From Dialister sp. CAG:486 (lineage in GTDB: Bacteria > Bacillota > Negativicutes > Veillonellales > Dialisteraceae): a DNA stretch of 26,133 bases. Each line of letters starts with the position of its first letter. The stretch's first letter is position 1. A program made the translations under genes and the position numbers. Positions 1 through 8,387 of this stretch are shown here, piece by piece. Location: contig FR879487.1 of assembly GCA_000434475.1 (NCBI GenBank), positions 21,167 to 47,299 of the forward strand, in the 5' to 3' direction. Under the pieces are notes generated by a model. That model searched no databases, was not told where the DNA came from, and worked only from the letters and a program-made list of their open reading frames with translations.

Positions 1-10
1 GGAAAGACAC

Positions 11-38
11 TTGACAAGCATGAAACATGATTTATAAT
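11..38 (+). promoter_or_regulatory. Sigma-70 promoter for candidate small RNA
   Basis: TTGACA at 11-16 and TATAAT at 33-38 are both perfect consensus boxes with a 16-bp spacer. No ORF with a ribosome site follows before the terminator at 209-246, so the promoter probably drives a non-coding transcript starting near 45. Confidence 0.75.
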
Positions 39-44
39 AAAAGC

Positions 45-246
45 ATGTTTTAAGAGCATAAGCATATTGTCTGTGTCTTAAAGCAAACCATTGCCTGCGT
101 TTCGCGTGTCTGGCGAGTCATCCCGCCATGGTATACCCCTATATCATGGTTTCCCGCTTTCCCCATAGCCCCGATGACATCCCATCGCCTTCACAAGAGC
201 GCAGGCAGAAAAGAGCGGGTCTCCCCTAATTTCCCGCTCTTTTTCT
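45..246 (+). ncRNA. Candidate structured small RNA, family unknown
   Basis: This stretch of about 200 nt lies between a consensus promoter and an intrinsic terminator and has no credible ORF. TGCCTGCG (92-99) pairs perfectly with CGCAGGCA (200-207), closing a domain. Inside it are smaller stems: TGGCG/CGCCA (111-129), CCATG/CATGG around 127-150, and CGATG/CATCG around 173-188. I could not match it to a known riboswitch: the hallmark cores of B12, TPP, FMN, SAM and c-di-GMP-I are not visible. It could be a trans-acting sRNA or the leader of something not recognised here. Confidence 0.5.
209..246 (+). terminator. Intrinsic terminator of the small RNA
   Basis: AGAGCGGG (212-219) pairs with CCCGCTCT (233-240), and flanking A and T runs extend the stem. 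A T-rich tail follows. About 180 bases between it and the TetR promoter hold nothing I can support. Confidence 0.75.
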
Positions 247-426
247 ATTGTTTTTTTTCTGATGGATGACTGATTGGCTTCAGGTACTTCCACATCCCAT
301 GCCCCGCGCAGGAAAAGATTTTCTGATCGATCAAAAGAAAAGCGGCTCGGTGCATGCCGGAGGGCGGAGTTTCTGATCCTCCCGATGAAAATCAGTCCCG
401 TCTGGCAGATTTTCTTATTTGTTAAA

Positions 427-456
427 TTGACAATTCGTTTTATTATATTTTATAAT
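427..456 (+). promoter_or_regulatory. Promoter of the TetR-family gene
   Basis: TTGACA (427-432) and TATAAT (451-456) are separated by 18 bp in a very AT-rich segment. The start codon lies about 110 bp downstream. Confidence 0.7.
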
Positions 457-460
457 TAAC

Positions 461-472
461 CAGATGCATCTG
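461..472. promoter_or_regulatory. Palindromic operator candidate for the TetR regulator
   Basis: CAGATGCATCTG is a perfect 12-bp palindrome directly downstream of the -10 box, over the expected transcription start. TetR proteins bind palindromes as dimers and commonly repress themselves from such a position. The assignment to this regulator is inferred from location. Confidence 0.5.
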
Positions 473-566
473 AAATAGTGTATCCTTATTTGGGGAAGAG
501 TTGATTTTTGAGTTTCCGGGGCCATTCGGAGTTTGGCCTCATTGTTCATGAAAAGGGGACATAATC

Positions 567-1244
567 ATGGCACAGGCAGCAACAAGAGCAGAACGTATGG
601 TTGGCGTTCGTGCGAACATTCTTAACACCGCTAAAAGACTTTTTTTGGAACAGGGGTATAAAAAGACAACCATTCGCCAGATCGTACAGGAGTCCGGGAT
701 CACCTCGGGCAGTATCTACAATCTGTTTGAGAATAAAGACGCTGTTTTCTCGGCCATTACGAATGAACTTTGCCAGGTGATCGTGGATGAGGTGGAGAAG
801 CGCTTCTCTGATAAACCGCTGGAATATCACTATGCAGCGATCCTGGCGGTCGAGCTGTATGCGATCGAGAAGAAATCGGTTTTCCGTGAACTCTACTATG
901 AAGCCTATACGGAGCCAAAGATTTTCGAAGCCCTGCTCCATACGCATCTGGATCTCGCAGATCACTACCTCGCAGAGGCAGACTGTATGGGCTATCTGAA
1001 GCCGGATGAATATTATGCACGCATGCTCCTTTCCAAAGGCGCCATGCTCGGCTATATGCAAGCCTTCGACTTTGACCGCACCGGTCCTGTCCGTGTGCTT
1101 CGAAGAGAGCTTGCCTCCCTCATCCTGCTGTCTCTCGGGCTGAAGAAACGGGATATCAAAAACCTGTACTCCTTTATGCTGGAGATCGAGGATGAATGCA
1201 GCGAGATCATTGAAGTGATCCTCGACAGCGTGCATCAGCCGTAG
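567..1244 (+). CDS. TetR/AcrR-family transcriptional regulator
   Basis: This 225-aa protein has the TetR layout. An N-terminal helix-turn-helix domain spans roughly residues 18-64, with the typical stretch of helix, TTIRQIVQESGIT and SGSIYNLFENKD. An all-helical C-terminal ligand-binding and dimerisation domain follows. The ATG at 567 is preceded by an AAGGGGA ribosome site. The ligand domain is too variable to name an inducer. The gene is monocistronic, between its own promoter (427-456) and terminator (1336-1364), so its targets may lie elsewhere. Its likely autoregulatory site is the palindrome at 461-472. Family assignment is firm; specific function is unknown. Confidence 0.9.
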   Translation: MAQAATRAERMVGVRANILNTAKRLFLEQGYKKTTIRQIVQESGITSGSIYNLFENKDAVFSAITNELCQVIVDEVEKRFSDKPLEYHYAAILAVELYAIEKKSVFRELYYEAYTEPKIFEALLHTHLDLADHYLAEADCMGYLKPDEYYARMLLSKGAMLGYMQAFDFDRTGPVRVLRRELASLILLSLGLKKRDIKNLYSFMLEIEDECSEIIEVILDSVHQP

Positions 1245-1335
1245 GGCGGGGATAGTGAGTGAGGATCCCGGTGGATCTGTGACGGGTGACCGAAGGCCGC
1301 CTCAGCCAATAGACAAATGGATAGCGATCCCAAAG

Positions 1336-1364
1336 CGTGAGAGATAGAGTCTCTCACGTTTTTT
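1336..1364 (+). terminator. Terminator of the TetR gene
   Basis: CGTGAGAGA (1336-1344) and TCTCTCACG (1350-1358) form a perfect 9-bp stem with a 5-nt loop, followed by six T. Confidence 0.9.
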
Positions 1365-1390
1365 ATTTGAAAAAAGTTTCATAAAAGCTA

Positions 1391-1419
1391 TTGCAATTTT
1401 ATGCACAACGCTGTATAAT
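1391..1419 (+). promoter_or_regulatory. argGH promoter with candidate ARG box
   Basis: TTGCAA (1391-1396) and a perfect TATAAT (1414-1419) are 17 bp apart. The segment 1392-1405, TGCAATTTTATGCA, is an imperfect palindrome matching the ArgR/AhrC half-site pattern TGAATWWWWATTCA at 11 of 14 positions. It overlaps the -35 box, where repressor binding would block polymerase. The promoter call is strong; the ARG box is an inference. Confidence 0.65.
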
Positions 1420-1493
1420 TATCACATCGTCAAACAAGCCCATGTGAAAGGGCTGATGAAATTGTCTATATTATATGGAAAGGCGGCATTATC

Positions 1494-2747
1494 ATGACAG
1501 ATATTAAAAGCGTAAAGAAAGTAGTTCTTGCCTATTCCGGTGGTCTGGATACCTCCGTTATCATTCCGTGGCTGAAAGAAACCTATGGCTGTGAAGTCAT
1601 TGCCTGCACCGTGAATCTGGGACAGCCGGAAGACTTCGAAGCCATCCACAAGAAGGCGCTCGCATCCGGTGCTGAATATGCAGAGACCCTTGATGTTCGC
1701 AAAGAATTCATTGAAGAATATGCATACAAAGTCCTTCAGGCAGATGGCCGTTATGAAGGCAAGTACCTGCTCGGTACCTCCTTCGCTCGTCCGCTGATCG
1801 GCAAATGCCTCGTCGACATGGCAAAGAAATATGGCGCTGATGCCATCTGCCACGGCGCGACCGGCAAAGGCAATGACCAGGTTCGTTTCGAACTTACCAT
1901 CAAAGCACTGGCTCCGCACATGAAGATCATCGCTCCATGGCGTATCTGGGATATGAAGTCCCGTGAAGATGAAATGGCTTATGCAGAAGCACATGGTGTG
2001 CCGATCGACAAGTATGATGAAAAGCAGACTGATGAAGAAAAGGCTGCACAGAAATACCCATACTCCATGGACTGGAACATGTGGCATCTGTCCCATGAAG
2101 GCGATGATCTGGAAAATCCGGCAAATGCGCCGCACAAGGATATGTACCTCGTCACCTGCGATCCGGAAGAAGCTCCGGATAAGCCGGAAATCGTCACCAT
2201 TGATTTTGAAAAAGGCATCCCGACCGCTGTCAATGGCAAGAAGATGGACGGCGTAGAGCTCGTCAATACCCTGAACGCCATCGGCGCACGCAACGGCATC
2301 GGCATCGATGACCTCGTAGAAAACCGCCTCGTCGGCATGAAGTCCCGCGGCGTCTATGAAAACCCATGCGGATCCATCCTTTTCTACGCACACACCGAAC
2401 TGGAACGCCTCTGCCTTGACCGCGCGACCTTCCATTTCAAAGAGATCGCTGCTGTAAAATACTCGGAGCTCGTATATGATGGGATGTGGTTCGCACCGCT
2501 GCGTGAAGCACTGCAGGCCTTCGCTGACAAGACCTCCGAAACCGTTACCGGCAAAGTCACCCTTCGCCTCTACAAGGGCAACATCATGTCTAATGGCGCA
2601 GAAAGCCCGTACTCCCTGTATAATGAAGAATTCGTCACCTTCGGTGAAGATGATGTATACAATCAGGCAGATGCAGAAGGCTTCATCAACCTCTTCGGCC
2701 TGCCGCTCACCATCCGCGCTCTCATGAAGGAGAAGAATGCAAAATGA
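1494..2747 (+). CDS. argG: Argininosuccinate synthase
   Basis: ArgG condenses citrulline and aspartate using ATP to give argininosuccinate, the penultimate step of arginine synthesis in the cytosol. The 417-aa length is normal for the family. The N-terminal PP-loop AYSGGLDTS (residues 13-21) binds ATP, and the conserved citrulline/aspartate-binding stretches around [15 protein letters not shown] are present. The ATG at 1494 follows a GGAAAGG ribosome site. The stop codon overlaps the argH start (ATGA), indicating translational coupling. The promoter at 1391-1419 carries a possible ArgR site. Confidence 0.98.
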   Translation: MTDIKSVKKVVLAYSGGLDTSVIIPWLKETYGCEVIACTVNLGQPEDFEAIHKKALASGAEYAETLDVRKEFIEEYAYKVLQADGRYEGKYLLGTSFARPLIGKCLVDMAKKYGADAICHGATGKGNDQVRFELTIKALAPHMKIIAPWRIWDMKSREDEMAYAEAHGVPIDKYDEKQTDEEKAAQKYPYSMDWNMWHLSHEGDDLENPANAPHKDMYLVTCDPEEAPDKPEIVTIDFEKGIPTAVNGKKMDGVELVNTLNAIGARNGIGIDDLVENRLVGMKSRGVYENPCGSILFYAHTELERLCLDRATFHFKEIAAVKYSELVYDGMWFAPLREALQAFADKTSETVTGKVTLRLYKGNIMSNGAESPYSLYNEEFVTFGEDDVYNQADAEGFINLFGLPLTIRALMKEKNAK

Positions 2748-4171
2748 GTGATATGATGTGGGGCGGACGCTTCACGAAGGCAGAGGAAAAGAATGCACTG
2801 GATTTCAATGCATCCATTTCCTATGACTGCCGCATGTATCGTGAAGACATCGCCGGTTCTATCGCCCATGCAAAAATGCTGGCGGCTCATGGGATCATTT
2901 CCAAAGAGGATCAGGAAAAGATCACCAAGGGTCTTCTCTCTATCAAAAAAGATATCGATGAAGGGACATTCCCTTTCTCCGTCGAACTCGAAGATATTCA
3001 TATGAATATCGAAAAACGTCTCACCGAGGAGATCGGCGATGCCGGCGCCCGCCTCCACACGGCGAGAAGCCGCAATGACCAGTGCGCGCTGGATCTCCAT
3101 ATGTACATGAAGAGAAATATCGCGCGCCTGTCTGAAAAGCTCATCGCCGTCTTAGAAGCCCTCCTCGCTGCCTCTAAGAAATATCAGGACGTCATCCTGC
3201 CGGGCTACACCCACATGCAGCGCGCGCAGCCGGTCCTCTTCGCTCATCACATGCTCGCGTACTTTGCGATGCTCGAGCGTGACTTCAAGCGTCTTGAAGA
3301 CTGCTACGATATGTGTGACATGTCGCCGATCGGCGCCTGTGCGCTGGCAGGGACCACGTACCCAACACATCCAGAGGAAGAAGCGAATGACCTTCACTTC
3401 GCCTCCGTCTATGGAAACAGCCTCGATGCGGTATCGGATCGCGACTATCTTCTCCAGTTTCTCTCCTTCGCATCGATCTGTGCGATGCATCTCTCGCGTC
3501 TGTCGGAAGAATTCATCTACTGGTCCACCAGCGAATTCCAGTTCATCGAGCTTGATGACGGATACTCCACGGGCAGCTCTATCATGCCTCAGAAGAAGAA
3601 TCCGGATATGTGCGAGCTCATTCGCGGCAAAACCGGCCGTGTCTATGGACACCTCATCGGTCTTCTGACCGTCATGAAGGGTCTGCCGCTGGCCTATGAC
3701 AAGGATATGCAGGAAGATAAGGAAGGCGTCTTTGATGCCTTGGATACCCTGTACTTCGCCCTCGATATCTATGCCGGCATGATCTCTACTATGACTGTCA
3801 ATGGCGATCACACCCGTGCGGTCCTTGAAAGTGACTTCTCGAATGCGACCGACATGGCGGACTACCTTGCGAAGAAAGGCCTGCCTTTCCGTCAGGCGCA
3901 TGCCGTTGTCGGAAATGCGGTCCACTACTGCATCGAGCACCACAAGGTCCTTCTGGATCTCTCCATGGAGGAATTCAGATCCATGAGCCCGCTCTTTGAA
4001 GAAGACATCAAAGAAGCCCTCTCTATCGAAAACTGTGTGAAGAACCGTGAAAGCTACGGCGGCACAGGGCCGAAGTCCGTAGAACGTCAGCAGACACACG
4101 CAGGGGACATGATCGCTAAGATGAAAGAAATGTCCGCGTCTTGGAAAGAGGAAATGGCGTTTCTTGGATGA
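2744..4171 (+). CDS. argH: Argininosuccinate lyase
   Basis: ArgH splits argininosuccinate into arginine and fumarate, the last step of the pathway. The 475-aa protein belongs to the fumarase/aspartase superfamily. It shows TARSRND (106-112), [10 protein letters not shown] (154-163) and the signature loop [10 protein letters not shown] (277-286), which carries the catalytic serine. It overlaps argG by 4 bp and forms an operon with it. The stop codon at 4169-4171 is followed at once by a heptameric repeat array (4172-4215), then a terminator at 4281-4320. Nothing is unusual in the protein. Confidence 0.98.
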   Translation: MSDMMWGGRFTKAEEKNALDFNASISYDCRMYREDIAGSIAHAKMLAAHGIISKEDQEKITKGLLSIKKDIDEGTFPFSVELEDIHMNIEKRLTEEIGDAGARLHTARSRNDQCALDLHMYMKRNIARLSEKLIAVLEALLAASKKYQDVILPGYTHMQRAQPVLFAHHMLAYFAMLERDFKRLEDCYDMCDMSPIGACALAGTTYPTHPEEEANDLHFASVYGNSLDAVSDRDYLLQFLSFASICAMHLSRLSEEFIYWSTSEFQFIELDDGYSTGSSIMPQKKNPDMCELIRGKTGRVYGHLIGLLTVMKGLPLAYDKDMQEDKEGVFDALDTLYFALDIYAGMISTMTVNGDHTRAVLESDFSNATDMADYLAKKGLPFRQAHAVVGNAVHYCIEHHKVLLDLSMEEFRSMSPLFEEDIKEALSIENCVKNRESYGGTGPKSVERQQTHAGDMIAKMKEMSASWKEEMAFLG

Positions 4172-4216
4172 GTGACTGGTGACTAGGGACTAGTGATTAG
4201 CAGCTAGGGATTAAAA
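4170..4216. repeat. 7-bp-period degenerate array at the argH stop
   Basis: Successive heptamers such as GACTGGT, GACTAGG, GACTAGT, GATTAGC and AGCTAGG run without gaps from the argH stop codon. They are the same units seen in the larger composite repeats at 6739, 12585, 23177 and 25663. Confidence 0.7.
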
Positions 4217-4280
4217 TCACGTTTCTCAGAACTGCCCCATTGATGTAACCACGGCGTTTCCGCCTGGTATAGACAATTTC

Positions 4281-4320
4281 ACAAGCAAAAAGCCCATCAT
4301 TTGATGGGCTTTTTGCTTGT
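4281..4320. terminator. Strong terminator after argGH
   Basis: A perfect 19-bp inverted repeat with a 2-nt centre contains AAAAAGCCCATCA on the left and TGATGGGCTTTTT on the right. The symmetric A and T runs allow termination in both directions. Confidence 0.85.
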
Positions 4321-4397
4321 GAGAAGGGGGCGTGGTGGCGGCTTTCTCATATGGCAGGATATGCGGTTTATCGGATCTGGCGAGTTGCGCGATCACT

Positions 4398-4438
4398 AAA
4401 AAACGAAGGCACCCCAAGGAAGATGCCTTCGTTTTTTT
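4398..4438 (-). terminator. Terminator of the LysR gene
   Basis: On the minus strand the hairpin AACGAAGGCA/TGCCTTCGTT starts right after the LysR stop codon and ends in a run of T (A run at 4398-4403 on plus). Confidence 0.85.
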
Positions 4439-4439
4439 C

Positions 4440-5354
4440 TTATCTTTCCGGCGGAAGTCCCGCATATTCTCTGGCGAAGTCAGAGAAATTCTCGATGATA
4501 TAGCGCTTCAGCATATCTGCCGGGGGAGAGAGCTTCTCGCCTTTTTTCCACGAAAGGCTGATGTAGCGCGAGCAGCTCGGAGAGGAAATCGGCACCAGCG
4601 CGACATGGTCGCCGCCGACACCGTGCCATGTGATGCGCGGCGCGAAGGATACACCGAGACCGGCGCGGATGAATTCACGTACCGTCATCGGGCTGTCGCT
4701 CTCGAGTACCACATGTGGGACAAAGCCTGCCATGCGGCAGTAGAAGTCTGTGATGGTACGAAGGGAAGAGCCTGCTTCCAGAGAAATGAATCCCGCTTTC
4801 TCAAATTCATCCAGATTGACAGATGATTTTCTGGCATGCGGATCCGTATCCGGCATCGCCAGCATGATGTCTTCCTTGAGGAGCGTCACAGAGTGGTCAT
4901 TCTCGATCGGATTGATGGAGGAGGACAGGAAGAGATCCACATGGTTCTGGTTCTGTTGACCCGGCTTATTGTGCTGCTGCAGGATCTCGAAACGGATATC
5001 CGGATGCTCCTGACGGAAACGGGTGAGGAAAGCCGGGATGATCATAGAAGCCGCGAAAAGGGAGATGGTGACGGTGAGTTTTTGCGCTTCCTTGGTATCC
5101 GCCAGCTCCTTCTGCGCGCCGTGCAGCTCTTGCATGATGCGGTTCGTATGGCGGAGCAGAATCTCGCCATATCTTGTGAGGACGATGTTTCGACCGCTTC
5201 TGGAAAAAAGCGGCACGCCGAGCTCTGTCTCAAGTACCTTGATGGTATGGGACAGGGACGGCTGGGAAATGTGAAGGGCTTCTGCTGCGCGCGTCAGGTG
5301 CTGCAGCTCGGCTGTCTTTTGGAAATAGCTCAGGGCGAGCAATGTCAATTTCAT
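4440..5354 (-). CDS. LysR-family transcriptional regulator
   Basis: This is a 304-aa LysR-type regulator. The winged helix-turn-helix lies in about residues 3-60 (LTRAAEALHISQPSLSHTIKVLETELGVPLFSR). The periplasmic-binding-protein-like effector domain covers about 90-295. I chose the ATG at 5352-5354 because GGGGGA precedes it and it puts the HTH at the usual distance from the N-terminus; an in-frame start 16 codons upstream has no good ribosome site. It is divergent from the methyltransferase-like gene at 5732, the classic arrangement for a LysR activator and its target. Its promoter and a palindrome over the transcription start are at 5401-5439. The effector is unknown. Confidence 0.92.
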   Translation of the reverse strand: MKLTLLALSYFQKTAELQHLTRAAEALHISQPSLSHTIKVLETELGVPLFSRSGRNIVLTRYGEILLRHTNRIMQELHGAQKELADTKEAQKLTVTISLFAASMIIPAFLTRFRQEHPDIRFEILQQHNKPGQQNQNHVDLFLSSSINPIENDHSVTLLKEDIMLAMPDTDPHARKSSVNLDEFEKAGFISLEAGSSLRTITDFYCRMAGFVPHVVLESDSPMTVREFIRAGLGVSFAPRITWHGVGGDHVALVPISSPSCSRYISLSWKKGEKLSPPADMLKRYIIENFSDFAREYAGLPPER

Positions 5355-5400
5355 GGAGATCCCCCAAATGATTGATAGAAAAAAACAAAAATCGAATATC

Positions 5401-5410
5401 ACTTATAAGT
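5401..5410. promoter_or_regulatory. Palindrome at the LysR transcription start
   Basis: ACTTATAAGT is a perfect 10-bp palindrome immediately downstream of the LysR -10 box on the minus strand, a suitable place for autorepression. Which protein binds it is not shown by the sequence. Confidence 0.4.
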
Positions 5411-5439
5411 ATTATACTCTTACACATGGAAATTATCAA
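5411..5439 (-). promoter_or_regulatory. Promoter of the LysR gene
   Basis: Read on the minus strand, TTGATA (5439-5434) and TATAAT (5416-5411) are separated by exactly 17 bp. Confidence 0.8.
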
Positions 5440-5598
5440 TCAATCTTTCTTCTTATGCACTGAAATTTAAGAATTCGAAAAGAGATATCGGCTGTCTTGC
5501 GGTTCAAAAAAGTCCCGCGCATTCATGGGAGCTAAAATTATCAAGAACTGTCGGGCATAAGAAAGATAACGGGAAGGAATACATGATCAATGGAAGTG

Positions 5599-5638
5599 CT
5601 TCATTTATAGATAACAGGCAATGGATCTATAGATGAAG
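5599..5638. promoter_or_regulatory. Inverted-repeat operator candidate
   Basis: CTTCATTTATAGAT (5599-5612) and ATCTATAGATGAAG (5625-5638) form a 14-bp inverted repeat with one mismatch and a 12-nt centre. The 12-mer CTTCATTTATAG recurs in direct orientation at 5677-5688, against the -10 box of the next gene. Three related half-sites in 90 bp suggest cooperative binding, probably by the divergent LysR protein. Confidence 0.55.
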
Positions 5639-5665
5639 CCTTGGTTCACTCGGAAGCCCGCGTTC

Positions 5666-5694
5666 TTAAACCGCCCCTTCATTTATAGTATAAT
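5666..5694 (+). promoter_or_regulatory. Promoter of the methyltransferase-like gene
   Basis: A perfect TATAAT (5689-5694) is paired with a poor -35 (TTAAAC, 5666-5671) at 17 bp. A weak -35 fits an activator-dependent promoter. The half-site CTTCATTTATAG at 5677-5688 fills the spacer next to the -10. Confidence 0.55.
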
Positions 5695-5731
5695 AGGAAA
5701 AATGATAAGCATTTTGGAAAGGAGCTTTTCT

Positions 5732-6760
5732 ATGAAGAGGAAAAAAACTGCCCCTATGACGAAGGCAGAACGCATCGCTGCCGCCATTCGTGGAGATGCA
5801 GTAGACCGTGTACCATACTCGCTGTGGTCTTATCTGCCGATGATCGATCTCGATCCCGCAGCGAATGCGGAACATACCTATGATTTCTATAAGACCTATG
5901 ACGTCGATATCTTGAAGACGATGAATAACGGTATGTACAGCGTCGAAGACTTCGGCGTGACAGTCGATTATTCAGACATTGAAAGAGGCGGCGTGGCGAA
6001 AATCATTTCCACTCCGGTCCATACGCCGGAAGACTGGCTGAAAGTCAAGCCGGTCTCACTCCATGAGGGGGCGCTGGCTCGTGAGCAGGACTACCTGAAG
6101 AGACTGCTGAAGAAGACCAATGGCGAAGTGCCTGTCATTTTCACCGTCTTCAGTCCGCTGACTACGGCGAACAAACTGTGTCCGCACATGATGGAGCACA
6201 TCGCTTCCGGTCATGGAGAGCAAGTGAAGGCAGCCCTGACTGCCATCACAGAGACCACCTGCGCCCTCGTACAGCGCGTCATCGAGCTGGGCGCCGATGG
6301 CATTTTCTTTGCGACGCAGCTCTCCTCCTATGATCTGGTGAAGGAGGATCTCTACAAAGAGTACGGCATGCCCTATGATATCGCGGTCCTTTCCGCTTCG
6401 CAGGGCTGGTGTAATGTGCTGCATGCCCATGGAAAGCACATCATGTTCCCCCTGCTTCGGAAATACCCCGTTCAGATCTTCAACTGGCATGCATGGGAAT
6501 CTCTGCCGGGCATCCACGAGGCGCAGGTCATGACCGGTAAGTGCATCATGGCCGGCTTTGAACGCATGGATATCACTGACGGACATAAGAATGAGATCGA
6601 GCACCAGATCTTTGAGACGCTTAGAGAGACGGGTGGTCGCCATGTCATTCTCTCGCCCGGCTGCGTCATCCGTTATCCGCTGGATCCGGATATGCTTTCC
6701 TTCGTCAGGAAGGCCAAGGGAGAAATAGAAACGAAACTATTGGTGACTGGTGACTGGTGA
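5732..6760 (+). CDS. URO-D-fold protein, probable methyltransferase
   Basis: This 342-aa protein belongs to the uroporphyrinogen decarboxylase superfamily. That family includes true HemE and also zinc-dependent corrinoid methyltransferases (MtaA/CmuA type). The opening KAERIAAAIRGDAVDRVPYSLWSYL is typical of the methyltransferase-like group, not of HemE. Possible metal ligands are H231 and H233 (LHAHG) and C311 (LSPGC), an HxH...C variant of the MtaA HxC...C pattern. The ATG at 5732 is chosen for the AAAGGAG 8 nt upstream; upstream in-frame ATGs lack a ribosome site. The last residues (VTGDW) are encoded by a GGTGACT heptamer array, so an adjacent repeat seems to have replaced the native C-terminus. 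The divergent LysR gene is the likely regulator. Substrate unknown. Confidence 0.8.
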   Translation: MKRKKTAPMTKAERIAAAIRGDAVDRVPYSLWSYLPMIDLDPAANAEHTYDFYKTYDVDILKTMNNGMYSVEDFGVTVDYSDIERGGVAKIISTPVHTPEDWLKVKPVSLHEGALAREQDYLKRLLKKTNGEVPVIFTVFSPLTTANKLCPHMMEHIASGHGEQVKAALTAITETTCALVQRVIELGADGIFFATQLSSYDLVKEDLYKEYGMPYDIAVLSASQGWCNVLHAHGKHIMFPLLRKYPVQIFNWHAWESLPGIHEAQVMTGKCIMAGFERMDITDGHKNEIEHQIFETLRETGGRHVILSPGCVIRYPLDPDMLSFVRKAKGEIETKLLVTGDW

Positions 6761-7004
6761 CTGGGAGACATCTGACTCTCTCGTATTGTCATTTCGAGCG
6801 AAGCGAGAAATCTTTGTTATTCGCGGCTCATCGGACGATGTTAGAAAGAGCTAAAACAGGAAGCCTGTTATCAAGAAGCCTTCGGGCATCGACCCATATA
6901 TTCGCGGCGAAGCCGCCACCTTCATTCCTCATTCCTCATTTGAGCAGAGCTTTCAAACGGAATCAAAGGAACGATCCGCCCCTTGGGCTCACTCTGCATC
7001 TGGC
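6739..7004. repeat. Composite intergenic repeat, copy A
   Basis: It begins with GGTGACT heptamers inside the 3' end of the preceding gene. Next comes a palindromic core containing TTTCGAGCGAAGCGAGAAATC, then a GCGGCGAAGCCGC hairpin, CATTCCTCATTCCTCATT heptamers and a tail with CCGCCCCTTGGGCT. The same modules occur in the same order in copy B (23177-23595) and in reverse in copies C and D. ORFs crossing it are not credible genes. Confidence 0.75.
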
Positions 7005-7007
7005 AAT

Positions 7008-7039
7008 AAAAAACTCCCGATTTTGTCGGGAGTTTTTTT
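7008..7039. terminator. Bidirectional terminator between convergent genes
   Basis: AAAAAACTCCCGA (7008-7020) and TCGGGAGTTTTTT (7026-7038) form a 13-bp stem with a 5-nt loop. It ends the potE transcript on the minus strand and can stop plus-strand read-through. Confidence 0.9.
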
Positions 7040-7046
7040 ATCTTAT

Positions 7047-8387
7047 TTATTTCTTTTCCATCGGTGGAAAGGTGGAGATCTGTGCTGCACTGTAACGGAG
7101 CTTTGGCGAAACGATCGCGTAGATCACGTAACTCATAGCGGTGACGAAGGCGCCTTCCAAAATGACGGTCCAGCCGCAGCCGTAAACCGCATATACACTG
7201 TAGATGCCGCCGATGATAGCAGCGATGTTTGCGATCTTTGCTTTTTCCATCGGTACGCTTTCCGCTTTCTGCAGATCAGAGACAGCACCCATCGCGAGGA
7301 GATAAGGGATGAGATTGATCATGACCGCGAGGTTGATCAGGATGTTGAACTGCTTCAGGAGAGTCGGGCTGATGGTAGCGAGCGTCATGCAGAGCTGGAT
7401 GCCGAAGAGGCAGGCGATCGCTACATAAGGCGAACGGAATTTGTTGACCGTGGAGAGGAAGCGCGGGAAAAGGCCGATGCTGGAGGCTTCACGAGCGACT
7501 TCCGATACAGTGAACTGCCATGCGGTCAGAGAAACGAAGCAGGAGCAGACGAGCATGCAGGAAACGATGTGACCGACAGTATCGCCAAACATGGAGGCAT
7601 ATGCAAGGCCAAAGGGCGCACCGGAGACCATGAGCTGCTGGTAAGGTACGAGTCCACCGATGATAGCCGTCGAGGTGGTGTAGCAGGCACCGGCGAGAAG
7701 TGTCCCGGCGAGGACTGCGATCGGTACGTTCTTTTCCGGATTTTCTACCGTATCAGAATTTGCACAGGCAGTTTCAAGACCCAGGAAAGCCCAGATGATG
7801 ACAGCAATGGAGTCTTTCATCGCCGCATAGAACGGCATATCGGACGGATTCCAGGCTTCTCTGTAGATGTTTGCATCGAAGAAGAAACCGCCGGCAAAGA
7901 GGAGGCCGATGACCGGAATCACGACGCAGATGACACCGAGAGAGGTGAATTTACCAAATTTCTTCGGGCCGACCAGACTGATGGTCGCTGCAAGAAAGAG
8001 AGTAGCAATGGTAGCGAGGCAGACTTCGACCGGCGAAAGGTCAAAGCCGAAGACATATGAGCCGTAGCTGACGACGCCGCTTGCGATAGCAACATTCGCA
8101 ATGATGAGGGAAATCGTATAGCAGAAGTTAGAGACGAAATTTCCCGATCGGCCAAAGCGATACTCTGCATAGCCGCCCATGCCGCCGACCTTCTTTGTGA
8201 ACATGCCGCACTTGGCAAACGCATACGCGAGGATGGTCGCGCCGATCGAGGCGAGGATCCAGGCGAAAATAGAAACTGTCCCGACTTCAGCCAGTGTCGC
8301 TGGCAGAAGAATAATACCGGAACCCATCATGTTGATGGCTGTGACTGTTGTGAGCTGTACCACTCCCATTTTTTTGCTCTTAGACAA
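7047..8387 (-). CDS. potE: Putrescine:ornithine antiporter (PotE type)
   Basis: This is a 446-aa APC-superfamily inner-membrane transporter with about 12 hydrophobic segments. From memory it aligns along its length with E. coli PotE: KMGVVQLT, NMMGSGI, LPATLAEVGT, GGMGGYAEY, WNPSDMPF, FLGLETACAN and VENPEKNVPIAVL. E75 and E205 correspond to the glutamates described as important in E. coli PotE (E77, E207); the C-terminal glutamate of PotE appears not conserved (SPKLR). I start at a TTG (8385-8387), because AAGGGA lies upstream and the resulting MSKSKKMG matches the family N-terminus; the first ATG is six codons later. No ornithine decarboxylase gene is adjacent, which is unusual for potE. CadB-type lysine/cadaverine exchange is less likely on motif grounds. 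It has a long structured leader and its own promoter and terminator. Confidence 0.88.
   Translation of the reverse strand: MSKSKKMGVVQLTTVTAINMMGSGIILLPATLAEVGTVSIFAWILASIGATILAYAFAKCGMFTKKVGGMGGYAEYRFGRSGNFVSNFCYTISLIIANVAIASGVVSYGSYVFGFDLSPVEVCLATIATLFLAATISLVGPKKFGKFTSLGVICVVIPVIGLLFAGGFFFDANIYREAWNPSDMPFYAAMKDSIAVIIWAFLGLETACANSDTVENPEKNVPIAVLAGTLLAGACYTTSTAIIGGLVPYQQLMVSGAPFGLAYASMFGDTVGHIVSCMLVCSCFVSLTAWQFTVSEVAREASSIGLFPRFLSTVNKFRSPYVAIACLFGIQLCMTLATISPTLLKQFNILINLAVMINLIPYLLAMGAVSDLQKAESVPMEKAKIANIAAIIGGIYSVYAVYGCGWTVILEGAFVTAMSYVIYAIVSPKLRYSAAQISTFPPMEKK

Noticed and set aside
274..459. 61-codon ORF before the TetR promoter
   Set aside because: TTG start with no ribosome site, and it runs through the TTGACA box of the TetR promoter.
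546..1235. 229-codon frame antisense to the TetR gene
   Set aside because: Shadow of a well-supported gene, with no ribosome site.
7023..8060. 345-codon open frame antisense to potE
   Set aside because: It starts in the terminator region, has a low-complexity charged product, and opposes a clear transporter gene.
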